From Liolophura sinensis (taxonomy: Eukaryota; Mollusca; Polyplacophora; Chitonida; Chitonidae): 64,000 nucleotides of DNA. The stretch lies in the NCBI RefSeq assembly GCF_032854445.1, contig NC_088300.1, forward strand, positions 40,950,458 through 41,014,457, written 5' to 3'. The notes beneath the pieces are model-generated. The model saw only the letters and a program-made list of their open reading frames with translations. It was not told the origin of the DNA and made no database searches. Numbering within the stretch: the first letter of the stretch is position 1; each line of letters begins with the position of its first letter. Shown here in pieces: positions 1 to 10,965 of the stretch. A program made the translations under genes and the position numbers.

Positions 1-130
1 GTTTACTTGGGGTCTACTCGGCTTCCTCCCACCATAATGCTGGCGGCCATCGTATAACCGAAGTATTCTGGAGTACAAGGTAAAACGCATTCAAAATAAA
101 TAAACAAATAAATAAATAGATTAATTAATT
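1..130 (+). repeat. SINE-type core, 3' end, cut by window edge
   Basis: The stretch holds the words ttcctcccaccataatgctg, ggagtacaaggtaaaacgca and a run of aataaataaata, which match the 3' half and tail of the SINE core seen at 14688, 21420, 23719 and 34248. It reads on the + strand and begins at the window edge, so its 5' end is not visible. Several bases differ from the other copies, so it is an old insertion. Confidence 0.75.
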
Positions 131-954
131 AATTAATGTATGAATGTATGGAGAAAGGGAAGTAATCGCGGTCTTGTAAGAGTGCACTGTGTACAACAGT
201 GATAACATATAGTGATATATAGCAGTTAAAAGTACATAGAGTCTTAGTTATATAAGTGTCTATTCTAACATATAGGACATTGCCCTGTATAATATCCCGA
301 CGTTAGATATGTGATCGGTGTTCCGCATTGGATAGATCGGGTTTGCACCTATTCAGGAGAATTGAAAACAACTGTACCCTATGGCAGGACATTCGAAAAT
401 ACAGGACTGAAGTGATAGTCTAGATTACACTTTAATATTCAGACAATGAGTAGCAATAAGACTCTAGCCTATATAATATAACGGGGAACTCGAGGTGACA
501 CTAGTTACACAGAAGGTCCAAATGACATTAGAACGCATCGTTTTCATCTGTGACGTTGTAGTGCGTGTGTACTTGATATATGTTTTATGAGCACATATTC
601 CCTTTCACACGGCCAAAATCTAATCCGAATCTAATCCTGGGCATTTCATCCAGTTACCGTTCATACGGAACAGATACACTGGTTTAAATCGAAGCTAGCT
701 GTAAAAATACGTGCGTTCACACGACTTTGTGGCCAAGCCGGTTTTAAGCCCGTGCAGACATTTTTCGTTCATAAGGTCACATTTAAGCCGATTTGGTACT
801 TACAACGTCATCTTGACCTCCACTTAACCTGGGCATTTACCTCAGTTGATAAGCACACATACACCTATACTTGTGTGGTAATAAAGGAAGAATTAAGGAG
901 TTCACAGCTTTGGGCCGTCTTGATACAGATGGGAAGGAATTTTACGGGTTCCCC
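131..954. other. no gene recognised
   Basis: After a short ttaattaattaatta tract the DNA is unremarkable and AT-rich. A reading frame at 752-1006 (84 aa) has no recognisable domain, and its 3' part lies in a dispersed repeat, so I do not call it a gene. Confidence 0.55.
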
Positions 955-1195
955 ATTAAAGAAGTACAGCACATTGAGTAAAACCACAGCAACGTCGACA
1001 ATGTGATAGCTGGCAAATGGTCACAACCAACCGGTGAAAATATGGCCTCTTATCAACTTACATCCGTCAGGGTTTTTTTTCTACCTGTTCATGTAAATGT
1101 ATAAATAGTGGTAAATTACACGCCCCCTAGCACCATAGCTTAAGTAGAATTAGGTAAAAACAAATACAGCCATGTTAAGTGGAATTTATTAGACA
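955..1195 (+). repeat. dispersed repeat family B, copy 1
   Basis: This segment aligns by eye with 25728-25958 (opposite strand) and 52190-52367 (same strand). Shared words include ctggcaaatggtcaca, ggcctctt, acacgccccctagcacca, and a taggtaaaaa block followed by a block ending in aattta. The copies differ at about a quarter of positions. I see no coding potential and no terminal repeats. The family is not one I can name. Confidence 0.65.
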
Positions 1196-1907
1196 ATGGG
1201 TTAAGTAGGATTATATACTATATAATACAGACAAACACACAAAAGCATATTTGTAACTAAGGAATTGTTTTATTGTGTGTTATTCTGAATTGTTTACCAC
1301 TTGCCGATAAATCAATGTAACCGTATTTGCATTATTCAAATTAAACCTTCTGCTGGTACATGTTGGAATTCTCTTTGAGCAGTTGTTAAAAGCTTCACCT
1401 CTTTGATCGATATGAGCGAATCGTTGGCTGCATTTGGTTTTATTGTACGTGTCATGGAAGCACACACAGGGGGCCAAAGTTCAGGATCTTACTTTCCTCA
1501 AGGCTGCAGTATGAACAAGGGTTTTTTTTTTTTTTGGAAAGACACAGTACTCAAAGGAGTTCTCCCTGAGATAACGTTGCCACAAAACTATTTTTTCATC
1601 AGTCGATTTACCTTGGTGTTAAGGTATTTGTTGGGGAGCTGTGCCTTAACATTTGGATCCATGAGTTCAATGCGTTCAGAAACCTCGCAGTTCTCCAATA
1701 TGTCGCATTGGGAAAAGCAGTGAAGAAGCTATGCAGTCGCTCTGGGTATCTTGCCATTACCAAGTAGCTCAGGGGTTTTATAAGTCAACAAACTGTCATC
1801 AGCGTCGCCTCTCATTAAGTAGTCACCTGGGGGGTGGGGGGGTGGGGGTGGGTGGGGTGGGTGGGGGGTGTTGTGTCAAAAAGTGCGACCATACAAGAAA
1901 ACAAGAC
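1196..1907. other. no gene recognised; G-rich tract at 1829-1872
   Basis: Frames at 1403-1723 and 1731-1946 have no known domain; the second is opened by low-complexity sequence. A 15-base T run lies near 1521-1536. At about 1829-1872 there is a G-rich simple repeat built of gggtggg units (four or more G-runs), which could fold as a G-quadruplex. Confidence 0.55.
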
Positions 1908-2375
1908 AAAATCTGTAACCTTCGTTGGAATTCAAACTGTATCTAATACCGCTTAACCTGGGGCTAGGGGCCGTAAAGGTAGCCATGCTCATTACATCAG
2001 CATGATGCCTTTATGAACAGTTGCAATTAAAAGCGCGACTAAGATACTTGTTTAATTGTTATTTGATATGGAACTCATTCACGGACTACGAATTTGAACT
2101 TTGATATGGAATTCATGCCTGGAATATTCGTTGTCTGCCCGGCAGCATTGAGAAAACTGATGACCGCTTCTCTCTTGTGTGTTACCGGCTTTATTTCTTA
2201 TTTGTATACTTTCTTACATACCTTTGCCTTTGGGAGTTAGTGTTAAACGTTGTTTTGGAAATGGATCTTGCGATTATCGAACTTGGAACACCCTTTACGG
2301 ACTACGAATGGTATATGAATGTCGGACTTGACGCTTATATTCCAAGACTGTGTCAAATAAAATATGGTAAATAAG
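1908..2375 (+). repeat. dispersed repeat family A, copy 1 (longest)
   Basis: The segment matches 48893-49185 in the same orientation. Shared words include actgtatctaataccg, gggccgtaaagg, agccatgctcattacat, catgatgcctttatgaacag, ggaaatggatcttgcgatta and ccctttacggactac. Parts recur on the minus strand at 18822-18965, 30788-30945, 31045-31110 and 32040-32190. A frame at 2177-2374 inside it is not conserved between copies, so it is probably not coding. The type of element is unknown. Confidence 0.7.
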
Positions 2376-2571
2376 CGTATATAAAATCAGTGCTCTCTAT
2401 AAACACAATATTGCCCACACGGAACGTGACATATCAGACGGTAAAATAAAATGTCGTACTTCTGTAGCCTTAGGTCGAGGAGTTTTATCTATAGGTATAC
2501 TTGAAAATCAACATAATCGGGTCATCGTATGTGCTGTACTTGTCAACATATCTGCTAGGGTCAAATAGTCC

Positions 2572-2645
2572 TTTATTTATTTGGCCTACGCATGTTGTAT
2601 TAGGTAGTTGTTACCGTGTGACTAAAACAATTACGGGGCCAGTGT
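2572..2645 (+). repeat. 74-bp direct repeat, left copy
   Basis: The sequence from ttatttatttggcctac to acggggccagtgt is repeated nearly exactly at 3430-3502, with one single-base indel. The two copies enclose about 0.78 kb. Confidence 0.85.
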
Positions 2646-3429
2646 GTTCGGGCCAAATAGCCCGTTCCTGTGTAAAGGGGAGATAATTCCACATGCTTGA
2701 TGACATGTGACCTAGCTGATTCAGGTAGAAGGACGTTTTGTCAAGTGACAAATTCTTCGTGTTTTATTTAGCATTTATGAGTGAATAATGTCCAAGCAGA
2801 GTACCCAAGTCCACGAACGGTAGGAATATTTTCTTGTTTCAGTGTTTGAAGCGTGAAGAACACTAAATATTTGTTTTGAATGCTGAGATAAAGCACTCCT
2901 GTCCTTTAGCTCCCGTTGTTGTACCTTACATTTTGACATACCGGTACATATAAGCTGTCATCCTGCATAACAGGGAAAGGAAATATGACTGTCAATGTTT
3001 GTGCAACCTCACTAATAACAATATGAGTAAATGTAAAATTTTGTATTCAGGTTGTTAGGGGATATGTATGTGAAGTAAACATGAATGTGGTTTATGAACC
3101 ACTGTACCAAAGAGGTAAAACTACCCGGTAACGCAGGCCTGCATGTAAATGTATACTCTTGCTATCTATACATGTATGTGTGATTAAATGGAAGATAACA
3201 ATAAAGCACCGTTTTGCTGAATTTCAGTCAGTCAGTGGTTGGTAGCGGTTACTGATGAGAGTGAATGATAGTGGCGGTCGATACGTGGTCTCAGTACATG
3301 ATTTAATGAAGCTGCAATGCTACTGGTATTGTGAACCTGCTGCGTTTGTAGTGACGTCAAATCACACAAGTAACACTAGGATATCGCCACCATTATAGTA
3401 AAGACCAAATTCCCCGCAGTGGCGTGTTT
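2646..3429. other. spacer between the two 74-bp direct repeats; no gene
   Basis: Nothing coding is recognisable. The interval could be the inside of a short non-autonomous element with direct terminal repeats, or the repeats could come from a local duplication. No primer-binding site or polypurine tract stands out. Confidence 0.45.
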
Positions 3430-3502
3430 CTTATTTATTTGGCCTACCATGTTGTATTAGGTAGTTGTTACCGTGTGACTAAAACAATTACGGGGCCAGT
3501 GT
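3430..3502 (+). repeat. 74-bp direct repeat, right copy
   Basis: Nearly identical to 2572-2645. The only clear difference is catg in place of cgcatg, with one missing base. Such low divergence, next to the heavily diverged repeats elsewhere in the window, suggests a fairly recent event. Confidence 0.85.
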
Positions 3503-5992
3503 TGGCATCTACAATATCCGTCACGTGAACAACTATGGCCAAAAAATTCGCTACTTTAAGTCAACATGTATGGAAGCATACAAAGGTGATAGTAAGTCCA
3601 GTTTCTGCAGAGATTGCTCTTCGATTTTTTTCCGCTTATGTCGAATTTATAGCTTTCAGAGGGTATATACTACACGGCCTTGTTTTATTTTGTTATCCAG
3701 AGGTTGAGTCGATTGTTATTATCAGTTACTTGTAAAGCAACAAGGGCAGTATAATGTTGATTCCCTAGTGTCTGTTTCACTGAATTACGGCCGGGCACAA
3801 GACTGGCGTGTGATTTATTAGGTGTTGTACTGTGCGGCTTGGCAGTAGATACAAGTCGGGCTAATGCCGGAGAAGGATAGTTACTGAGGACGTTCCAGTC
3901 CCACCTATTTCTGCATTGAGCAGAACCATAAGGGGATTTCGATGTAACACAAGTAATCCTTTCTTTACCAGAAAGTTACAACACGGTCGCGCAAATGTTA
4001 AAACCTGTGGTCATAGTATTTTGTGGATGTTGGTAATTTTCTTCACCTTTAAAAGTTATTTTCGTCTCACAAGACCTGTTATCTAAACAAAAACCAATGA
4101 AGAATTAAATGGATGAATAAACTGCAAGATTTAAGTTTGAAGATTGTCTATAAAACGGTCGTGAAAATCAGATACCATACCTAGATATTTTTATCAGCTA
4201 TAAATGTCGAATTTCATTGTTTTCATTGGGTATACAGTGAAGGGTTGTAAAGTACAGACAGCTTGAAATTATCGGTATATTTCGCGATGATAAATTAGTG
4301 TTTTTGAAAGACTTGCGATTAAAGCACTGTTGACAAGAAACTTTGCTTTTCTTTTTAATAACCATTTTATCAGAGCAAAATCATGTGTGCTAAGCGGTGG
4401 CCCTACAGACTGTGACACAATACTCGTCACAGTACTTATAGGCATTCAGAATTTTTCATGTTTTTGTGGTTTTCGTACAGATATCGTTCAACAGAACTTT
4501 ACCATATAACGTCAGACTTGGCCACGTGCGCGTCCATGTTAATAGAATTGTTGTGGCACTTAAGTAGTTACTCTATGCAACGAGTCGTTTCGTTAAAATG
4601 ATCAAGAAGTGTATGACGTCTTGTGTCAATGTATGCACGACACATAACAGGTCGAATTGAAATCGAATTTCGAATTTTGTGGTTTTGTTTTTATTGCGCT
4701 GTGCAAAAATGGTCGTTTTCTGACGAAATGCTTCCTGCGATAAACGTCTAGACTGGTATTGTTCTTATAAAGAATGTTTGAGCAAACATCTTTATGCCGA
4801 AAATTCTTATAAGAGGATTCAGCAGGTATCATGCACACCTCAGCTTACTGATAGTGAATTTTGAGGTTAAAATTCCTGTAACAGTTCTTCTTGACCTATG
4901 CAATGGTAAATTATCCTCCAGTTATTTTAATCTAAAATATAAACCTAGAAATAAAAAGCACCCGAGGCCAAAGTGCTGTCAATAAATAAGGTCACCCTTA
5001 CAATAAATGTTATAGATTTTACAAAACGGACGTTATTAAGTGATGCACGTTAGATTTGTTTCCGTGATATCATAAAAATTACATTTCATGCTCATGGTTT
5101 GAATATCGCGAGATGAACAGAACTCTCCAAAACGACGAAAAGCACAAACCCTATTTATTTATGTAATATTAACGCTTTTTACATTAACACATGCAGTTTT
5201 CACATATCTCTACATCTCATTCAGCCAAACATTCATTTTACTGTTGTATGAGAAAAAGTAGCAAATATACTTGTATATGACAACGGCCGGGTATGCTGGT
5301 TTATTTAGTAAGACAACACCGCACATCGATACATGTAGTGTACCTCCTGACTTAGGGTAACAATCGAACTATGTAGGGGACAATCCATCCTTTTTTATAA
5401 AAACCAGTTATGTGCAGGGAGAAAAGATTCTGGCGAATGTATGTTGAATGTTGATCCTGAAACTGGTTTATTGATTGCTTCATTGGTTAATCAGAGTAGT
5501 TCTCACTTACACATTTGTGGCGGTAGTCTGGTTTGTGAGTACAACACACCAGAGTGTCCGGAGTAAATCGCCGATCTTCTCCAAGTACCAGACAAATCAT
5601 GACTTGAAACCAAAACAGAAATACCGAACACGCGAACATGATGGTCGCAGCGAGCCAGCGCTTTAATCATCTGAGCCGGTATGTACTCACGATTTGAATG
5701 TTAGAGCGGTGTGGAGACATAACTGCAACGTTCCAGGTGAATCATGAACCCAAACACCAGACATGCATAAATTGTGGCAATTTATATGTAAAACATCACG
5801 ACGTTTGCCTCGAATTGTTCACTAATGCGATCTGCACTAATATAATCTGAATTGTTCACCTCTATCAAATGTGTGTATTTCTTGTTTAATGAAGATTTTC
5901 ATAGACACATAGTAGTTAGAACGAATATAAATACAGGGGCTTGCCAGCAAACCAGCCAAGCATGACGCAAATCACGAAAAGACATTTAAGGG
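3503..5992. other. no gene recognised
   Basis: Reading frames of 60-70 aa occur on both strands (for example 3525-3735, 4626-4985, 5475-5666). None has a recognisable domain, and overlapping frames of equal length argue against coding. No repeat family known to me is seen. Confidence 0.55.
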
Positions 5993-6031
5993 GGGTGTGA
6001 GGGGGGGAGGGAGGGGGGGGGAGGGGGGGGG
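5993..6031 (+). repeat. G-run tract, possible G-quadruplex
   Basis: The + strand carries about 39 bases that are almost pure G, with runs of 7-10 G split by single A or T bases. Four or more G-runs of at least four bases fit the usual G4 pattern. The proline-rich minus-strand frame across it is an artefact of the low complexity. Confidence 0.8.
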
Positions 6032-6403
6032 CATTGTGTTTCTTTTTTGTTTTGCTTGGCGTATTAGACAAATGAATGAGAGAGGAGTTGTTTTTTTGGA
6101 CGTGCTTCTTAATTAATGCATGATGAATATACAACATCATTTTATTTTCAGCACTGTCACTTGATAAAACATCTAGCGCGTTATATACATACATATTTTT
6201 TTTCGACATTTTTTGACTCGCTCTGTTGCACTTACTCTGCTTTTAGGCAAATATATAACAAATAACAGATGGGCGTATATACTTAAGGAATAGCGATGCT
6301 TTTTGTTGTTGTGAGGGGATGGACTAGTATGTCGGTGCATGTATGTCTCCCATCAGTACCAGTGTTGTAACCTTAGATGTAACCACTAAAAGGGTAAGTG
6401 CAT
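6032..6403. other. no gene recognised
   Basis: AT-rich DNA without recognised features, between the G-run tract and the 40-bp tandem repeat. Confidence 0.5.
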
Positions 6404-6566
6404 TTTCATGTGACTATGCCAGAAACGTTACCTTCTACTCATGTTTCATGTGACTATGTCAGAAACGTTACCTTCTACTCATGTTTCATGTGACTATGTC
6501 AGAAATGTTACCTTCTACTCATGTTTCATGTGACTATGCCAGAAACGTTACCTTCTGCTCATGTTT
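6404..6566 (+). repeat. 40-bp tandem repeat, 4 copies
   Basis: The word tgactatg(c/t)c starts at 6411, 6451, 6491 and 6531, giving an exact 40-bp period. The unit runs from tcatgtgactatg through gaaacgttaccttctactca. Copies differ at only one to three positions, so the array is young or homogenised. Confidence 0.95.
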
Positions 6567-7424
6567 TAAGAGAACGAGTGTGTATTTGACTTTTTGCAGT
6601 TCTCTTAATTTTCTAGTTTTATGACCGTTTATCAGTATTGTTAATTGGCTATTTGCATAAATAATATAAGAAGTAGTTCCCTAATCTCCCGACTGTAGTC
6701 AGTCATGAAAGTGTGCGTGTTGTATTCAGGTCAAGGCTATGTAATTTATACACAGATATTAAAAAAGAAATTAAACGTCCTAGAAGTTCATCATCTGTGG
6801 GAATTCCGTCCAGCCGCCTGCACGGCGTTACCAACAGATATAATGAGTCTAGTCTGTTATCTTTCCGGTAGAAACAACATCAGAAAACATGCATGGAGAC
6901 GACTCAGTTTTAACATAGTTTCGACATACAGATATAACAACATTAGTGAGTTTACAAAATCCACCAATGGGCAAAGAACTCTCCAATATCATTTGTAAAT
7001 ACCTCTCAGTTGTTTAAGGAAAGGAGAACTTGTTGAGATCGATGGTGTAGTAAACACCAGTACTGTATTACTTTTGACCGACAATATTGTAAAAACTACC
7101 GATGAGTTTAAACCCTTTTATCTAATGATCGAGTAAAATATTACTGACAATGTAGTAAATTCTTCCTAACCAATGCTGTGGAGACGTTTGACTGGCAGAA
7201 TTTTAACCCCGTAGGTGATTCTAACCGACACAGTAGTAGTCATAATTGTCGACACATCGTGTTGTAAACGAGCTATGCATGTATATCGTCATCCAGGCCA
7301 ACATGGCTGCCAGCAAAGATCGGAATTGTGTACAACAGAAAAACAATTGTTACTTAAATAACAAAGCATATAAAAACATTTACATAAAATAGATATCAGA
7401 TTAACCACTGTCCTGGAAAATAGT
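6567..7424. other. no gene recognised
   Basis: A 97-aa frame at 6705-6998 has no domain I recognise. The rest is AT-rich DNA with no visible repeat. Confidence 0.5.
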
Positions 7425-7427
7425 TTT

Positions 7428-7441
7428 GTGTGTGTGTGTGT
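7428..7441 (+). repeat. (TG)n microsatellite
   Basis: Seven TG dinucleotides just before the inverted-repeat element. A second, longer (TG)n lies on its other side at about 7655-7688. Confidence 0.9.
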
Positions 7442-7456
7442 TTTACAGGATAGTGC

Positions 7457-7627
<171 letters not shown>

Positions 7628-7651
7628 AACCGACTGTGTCGTTTAGATATG

Positions 7652-7654
<3 letters not shown>

Positions 7655-7688
<34 letters not shown>
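7655..7688 (+). repeat. (TG)n microsatellite
   Basis: About 17 uninterrupted TG dinucleotides, about 30 bp beyond the right inverted-repeat arm. Confidence 0.95.
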
Positions 7689-7690
<2 letters not shown>

Positions 7691-7789
7691 CCCAGCTTAA
7701 GTTGAAGCCCTATACGTTCATTGGCTTTGCGTATTTAGCAATTACATGGTGCTCAGGCATCGTGAGTCTCTATGTAATAATGGCTCTAA

Positions 7790-8310
7790 GTATTGTTCGA
7801 TTTGTGTGCGAGTTTTTTTTTCTTTCACCTCAGATAAAAGTTTACCAGTGGCTGGATCTGTGCAAAAGATTTGCATATTTAATTATTCTGATTGCCGGTT
7901 GTTCCTTCTGCTATTTCTGCTTCAAATGTTGTCTAATTGCGATTATATTTTATATTCAGATTCGTTTTGTTTGATCTCATATAAAGGTTTAAAATTTTCA
8001 GGGTGTATACATGTGTTTTGCATATTTAATGAAACCTTCGATTCTGATTTGGCGTTGTATCCTGAGCAATTACTGCTTGAAATATTCTTGAGTGTCAGTA
8101 AAATTGCTTTTGTTTAGGTCCATATTTTGGCGCCTCAGATCAGGTTTGCAAACCAAAATGATCCGTGGATAAGCTTTGCATATTCATAGAATTTCTTTGA
8201 TTTTTGATCGATGATTTCTTCAACTAAATATCTGATTTTGATAAAATTATGTGTACAGTTTTACTTTGTGAAACCTCAGATCAATTTTTCCATATTTATT
8301 TACTTATGTG
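7790..8310 (+). repeat. degenerate ~150-bp tandem repeat
   Basis: The word tttgcatatt recurs near 7871, 8017 and 8175. It is preceded in two copies by cctcagat(a/c)a and followed by aat-rich sequence with gattctgatt-like words. The spacing is about 147-158 bp and divergence is high. The frames at 7702-7974 and 7746-8117 are hydrophobic only because the DNA is T-rich; I do not call them genes. Confidence 0.4.
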
Positions 8311-9480
8311 CTCCTATCACCAGCTATGTATATCATAAAACACCATGCATATTACTAAAATATACCCTAATATGAACACAATTGTGGATAGTGATTTTAT
8401 GAAACAATTACGGCACAGGCCGGAATGCGTTAAAAAATAGTTAATAAAAACAAGAGAATTCTCCTATAAAACTACACAGGAATAAATGGTAAGGTTTTGA
8501 TGAAAACTGAATAAGGATGTCAAGAGATATTGTATTTACAGGTCTGTCACCTAATATAAATTCAATAACTCAGTTATCTTAACGAAATAGATTAAGGGCG
8601 ATTAAAAACAATAGATTTCCTTTACATGAGTAAGGGAACGTGTGGTACAAGTGTAAAAAAAATTACAGTCTTTGTTGACAGCCATGTTGGTGTATTTGTA
8701 GACCTCAGTTATAACGCTATCGGTCTAAAGTTTCTGCAGCATCGGTTAGTAAACAAATTAAAATAAAAAGCTACAGTTCTAACAATTTTGGTCGTTTTCA
8801 CAACATTACTGAATGGTAAACATTATCGTTCAAAAAGAGATAAACGATCGGTTGGTTGCTACAATATTAGTAATTACTACATTATCGGTCGCAACAGAGG
8901 TCAAGCCTGAAGAAAGAATCGTAAGGCAGATGACTGAACGTTATATATTTGTTCTTCTATACTTGTATTTCCTTCAGGGGAAATGTTTGCGAATTACTCG
9001 TGGGTAATAGGCGCTAATCCAAATTGAAAGCTACGTTAAGCGTGGAAAAGCCTTTTTGTGACTTCAGAATGCATTGCTCTGGAAGCCCACCGTATAGACT
9101 TTAAACATTTGAACCAATATTTTCAGCAGTCGCTCTGATGAAATAATTAACTTCATTTTTGTTTAGCTTTCTTTCTTTTTAACAATCGTAATCTGTGTTT
9201 AGCATGCCTGCCTCCCTGTTGGTTCTTTTTTTCAGTAACAATGATACTTTCAGTTTCTCTCAAAACGGTCAAACTATAAGTACTCACTGAATATCACTAG
9301 TACATGCACTACCGTAATGTACGCACCGCATACCCTTCCTACCCTACGCATCGTAAATCCAACAGCCACAAATGTTAATACTCACTCCATTGGCTCCGTT
9401 ATTATTAGATGGTAATGTTTATTTCTCCCTTGTTTCTTTATTATTTGTTTTGCTCTTCCTGTTTAATCTCCTGGGGTTTT
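8311..9480. other. upstream region of the GT31 gene; no gene recognised
   Basis: A 64-aa frame at 8813-9007 has no known domain. A core promoter cannot be assigned: the coding exon seems to be preceded by an intron (acceptor at 9499-9500), so the promoter and 5' exon may lie further upstream or outside the window. Confidence 0.45.
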
Positions 9481-9500
9481 TTTTGTTTTATTTTTTTCAG
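9481..9500 (+). promoter_or_regulatory. candidate 3' splice site before the GT31 coding exon
   Basis: A T-rich tract ends in tttttttcag at 9491-9500, a textbook polypyrimidine tract and AG acceptor. It lies 67 nt before the ATG at 9568. GT31 galactosyltransferases often have their whole coding region in one exon after non-coding 5' exons, which fits. The open frame that runs back through this tract to 9409 is then intron, not protein. A weaker acceptor (gttgcag, ending at 9547) is also possible. Confidence 0.55.
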
Positions 9501-9567
9501 TAGTTTGGATTATGTCACTGGGTGTTCACCGTTGCGTCTGGTTGCAGCGCTGAGTGGCGGAGGCACA

Positions 9568-10740
9568 ATGACTATCCGACGGCTGACGAGCAGGCTGGCA
9601 AATAGACGGAATCGAATGCTTACGCTGTTTTTTGAAGCGATGTGGCTGATGTCTCTCATCTTATTTGCCGTGGTATTATTTTCTGAAGACACTTCAAAAC
9701 AATTTTACAATTCATTATACAATGACACTCGAATTCATTTTCACGGAGAAAGACAGCACTGGCACCTCAAAAGCGAGAGATGGAAAGAGAGCAAAAACTG
9801 GTCTCACGCTGTTGCCCATGGCGATTTTCAAAGATGGCGACTCACCAAATCGGTGTACCCTGTGACACTCACTATGCCATTTCTTATAAAAAACGAAAAG
9901 CTCTGCGCAGGTGATGTCACCGTGCTAATCATTGTACACACAGCTATATTTCATTTCGAGAGAAGAAATCAGCTTCGTATGACAATAGGAAACACGAAGA
10001 TGTTTAAATACAGATACAAGCTAAAGATTGCATTTCTTATGGGAACGACGAAAGACAAGAAAGGTGCAATGTTGGTGAATCAGGAGAGCCTGAAATATGG
10101 AGATATTGTTCAGGGAGACTTCCTGGATACCTACCGGAACCTTACCAACAAGGGGGTCATGGGCTTCCGGTGGGTCACCAAATACTGTCCACATGCGCAG
10201 ATGGTTTTAAAAATCGACGATGATATCTTTGTCAATATTTTTAAAATAATAGGATACTACTTTCCTATGTACAAAAGAAGAAAAAACTTGATAATGTGTA
10301 ACACAGTTTTCCCGGGTCACGTTCAGCGGCGCCATTCTCGCTGGACCGTACAAAGTGACGACTTCCGGGGACGAAAGTTTTACCCTAGATACTGTAGCGG
10401 CTTTGCTGTGCTGATGGGTACGGATACGATTCGTGCCTTTTACCAGGCTGCCCACATTACTCCTATGTTCTGGGTGGACGACGTGTACTTGTTTGGACTG
10501 CTGCCTAACATGGCAAAAATTACTCATCGTGTCCTGAATCGTAATGTGAGTTTGTTTACAGAACAATGTGAGAAGTCATACAAGACCGAGGACCCATATC
10601 TCGTTGCTTGCACTGCGTCTCAAACAACGCAGTTCATGTTTTACTGGAAACGAAGTCTGAAAACGCTTAGGTCACCAATCAGACAGATGGTAAACGATGA
10701 CGTCATCGCTAAGGCATTGGCTTCTGGAGATGGCATGTAA
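9568..10740 (+). CDS. beta-1,3-galactosyltransferase family (GT31) protein
   Basis: This 390-aa protein should transfer a hexose, probably galactose or N-acetylglucosamine, from a UDP-sugar to a glycan in the Golgi lumen. It has type II layout: a short basic N-terminus (residues 1-17, rich in Arg), a membrane anchor at about 18-38, a stem, then the catalytic domain from about 112. GT31 signatures are LRMTIG at 136-141 (the family usually has TWG), YGDIVQGDFLDTYRNLTNK at 177-195, the metal/UDP-binding KIDDDIFVN at 215-223, YPRYCSGFAVLMG at 272-284 and WVDDVYLFG at 302-310 (usually EDVY). Potential N-glycosylation sites are N52, N77, N191 and N326. I chose the ATG at 9568 because it places the basic segment directly before the anchor and follows the splice acceptor; the in-frame ATG at 9409 would add 53 residues encoded by intron-like T-rich DNA. 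The length suits the family. The exact donor and acceptor cannot be told. It appears intact. Confidence 0.9.
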   Translation: MTIRRLTSRLANRRNRMLTLFFEAMWLMSLILFAVVLFSEDTSKQFYNSLYNDTRIHFHGERQHWHLKSERWKESKNWSHAVAHGDFQRWRLTKSVYPVTLTMPFLIKNEKLCAGDVTVLIIVHTAIFHFERRNQLRMTIGNTKMFKYRYKLKIAFLMGTTKDKKGAMLVNQESLKYGDIVQGDFLDTYRNLTNKGVMGFRWVTKYCPHAQMVLKIDDDIFVNIFKIIGYYFPMYKRRKNLIMCNTVFPGHVQRRHSRWTVQSDDFRGRKFYPRYCSGFAVLMGTDTIRAFYQAAHITPMFWVDDVYLFGLLPNMAKITHRVLNRNVSLFTEQCEKSYKTEDPYLVACTASQTTQFMFYWKRSLKTLRSPIRQMVNDDVIAKALASGDGM

Positions 10741-10761
10741 AAACGTTATATAAAACACAAA

Positions 10762-10850
10762 GACCGTAAGTGGGAAGGTTTGCCAACAACCTGCGGATGG
10801 TCGTGGGTTTCCCCCGGGCTCTGCCCGATTTCCTCCCACCATATTTTGAC
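10762..10850 (+). repeat. truncated SINE core in the probable 3' UTR
   Basis: The words gtgggaaggt, caacctgcggatggtcgtgg, gggctctgcccgatttcctc and ccaccata match the middle of the SINE core. It starts about 20 nt after the stop codon of the GT31 gene, in the same orientation, and lacks the usual aagtgaaatattcttgagta 3' part. Confidence 0.85.
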
Positions 10851-10959
10851 CACGAGTTGTAACACACGCTTTCACGGGTATGGCTTGTTTTTCAGCAACA
10901 AAACATTGATAAATAATTTTATAAATCATCAAAATACCGTCAACTCGTGAATATTTAAA

Positions 10960-10965
10960 AATAAA
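10960..10965 (+). terminator. candidate polyadenylation signal AATAAA
   Basis: An AATAAA hexamer lies 220 nt after the GT31 stop codon. In AT-rich DNA such hexamers are frequent, so this is only a candidate. Confidence 0.3.

Noticed and set aside
7702-8117. Hydrophobic 90- and 123-aa frames that could look like membrane proteins
   Set aside because: T-rich codons alone make them hydrophobic; they overlap in two frames and lie on a degenerate tandem repeat.
9409-9567. N-terminal extension of the GT31 protein from the ATG at 9409
   Set aside because: The added 53 residues come from T-rich DNA ending in a textbook tttttttcag splice acceptor, and the 9568 start gives the usual basic tail plus membrane anchor.
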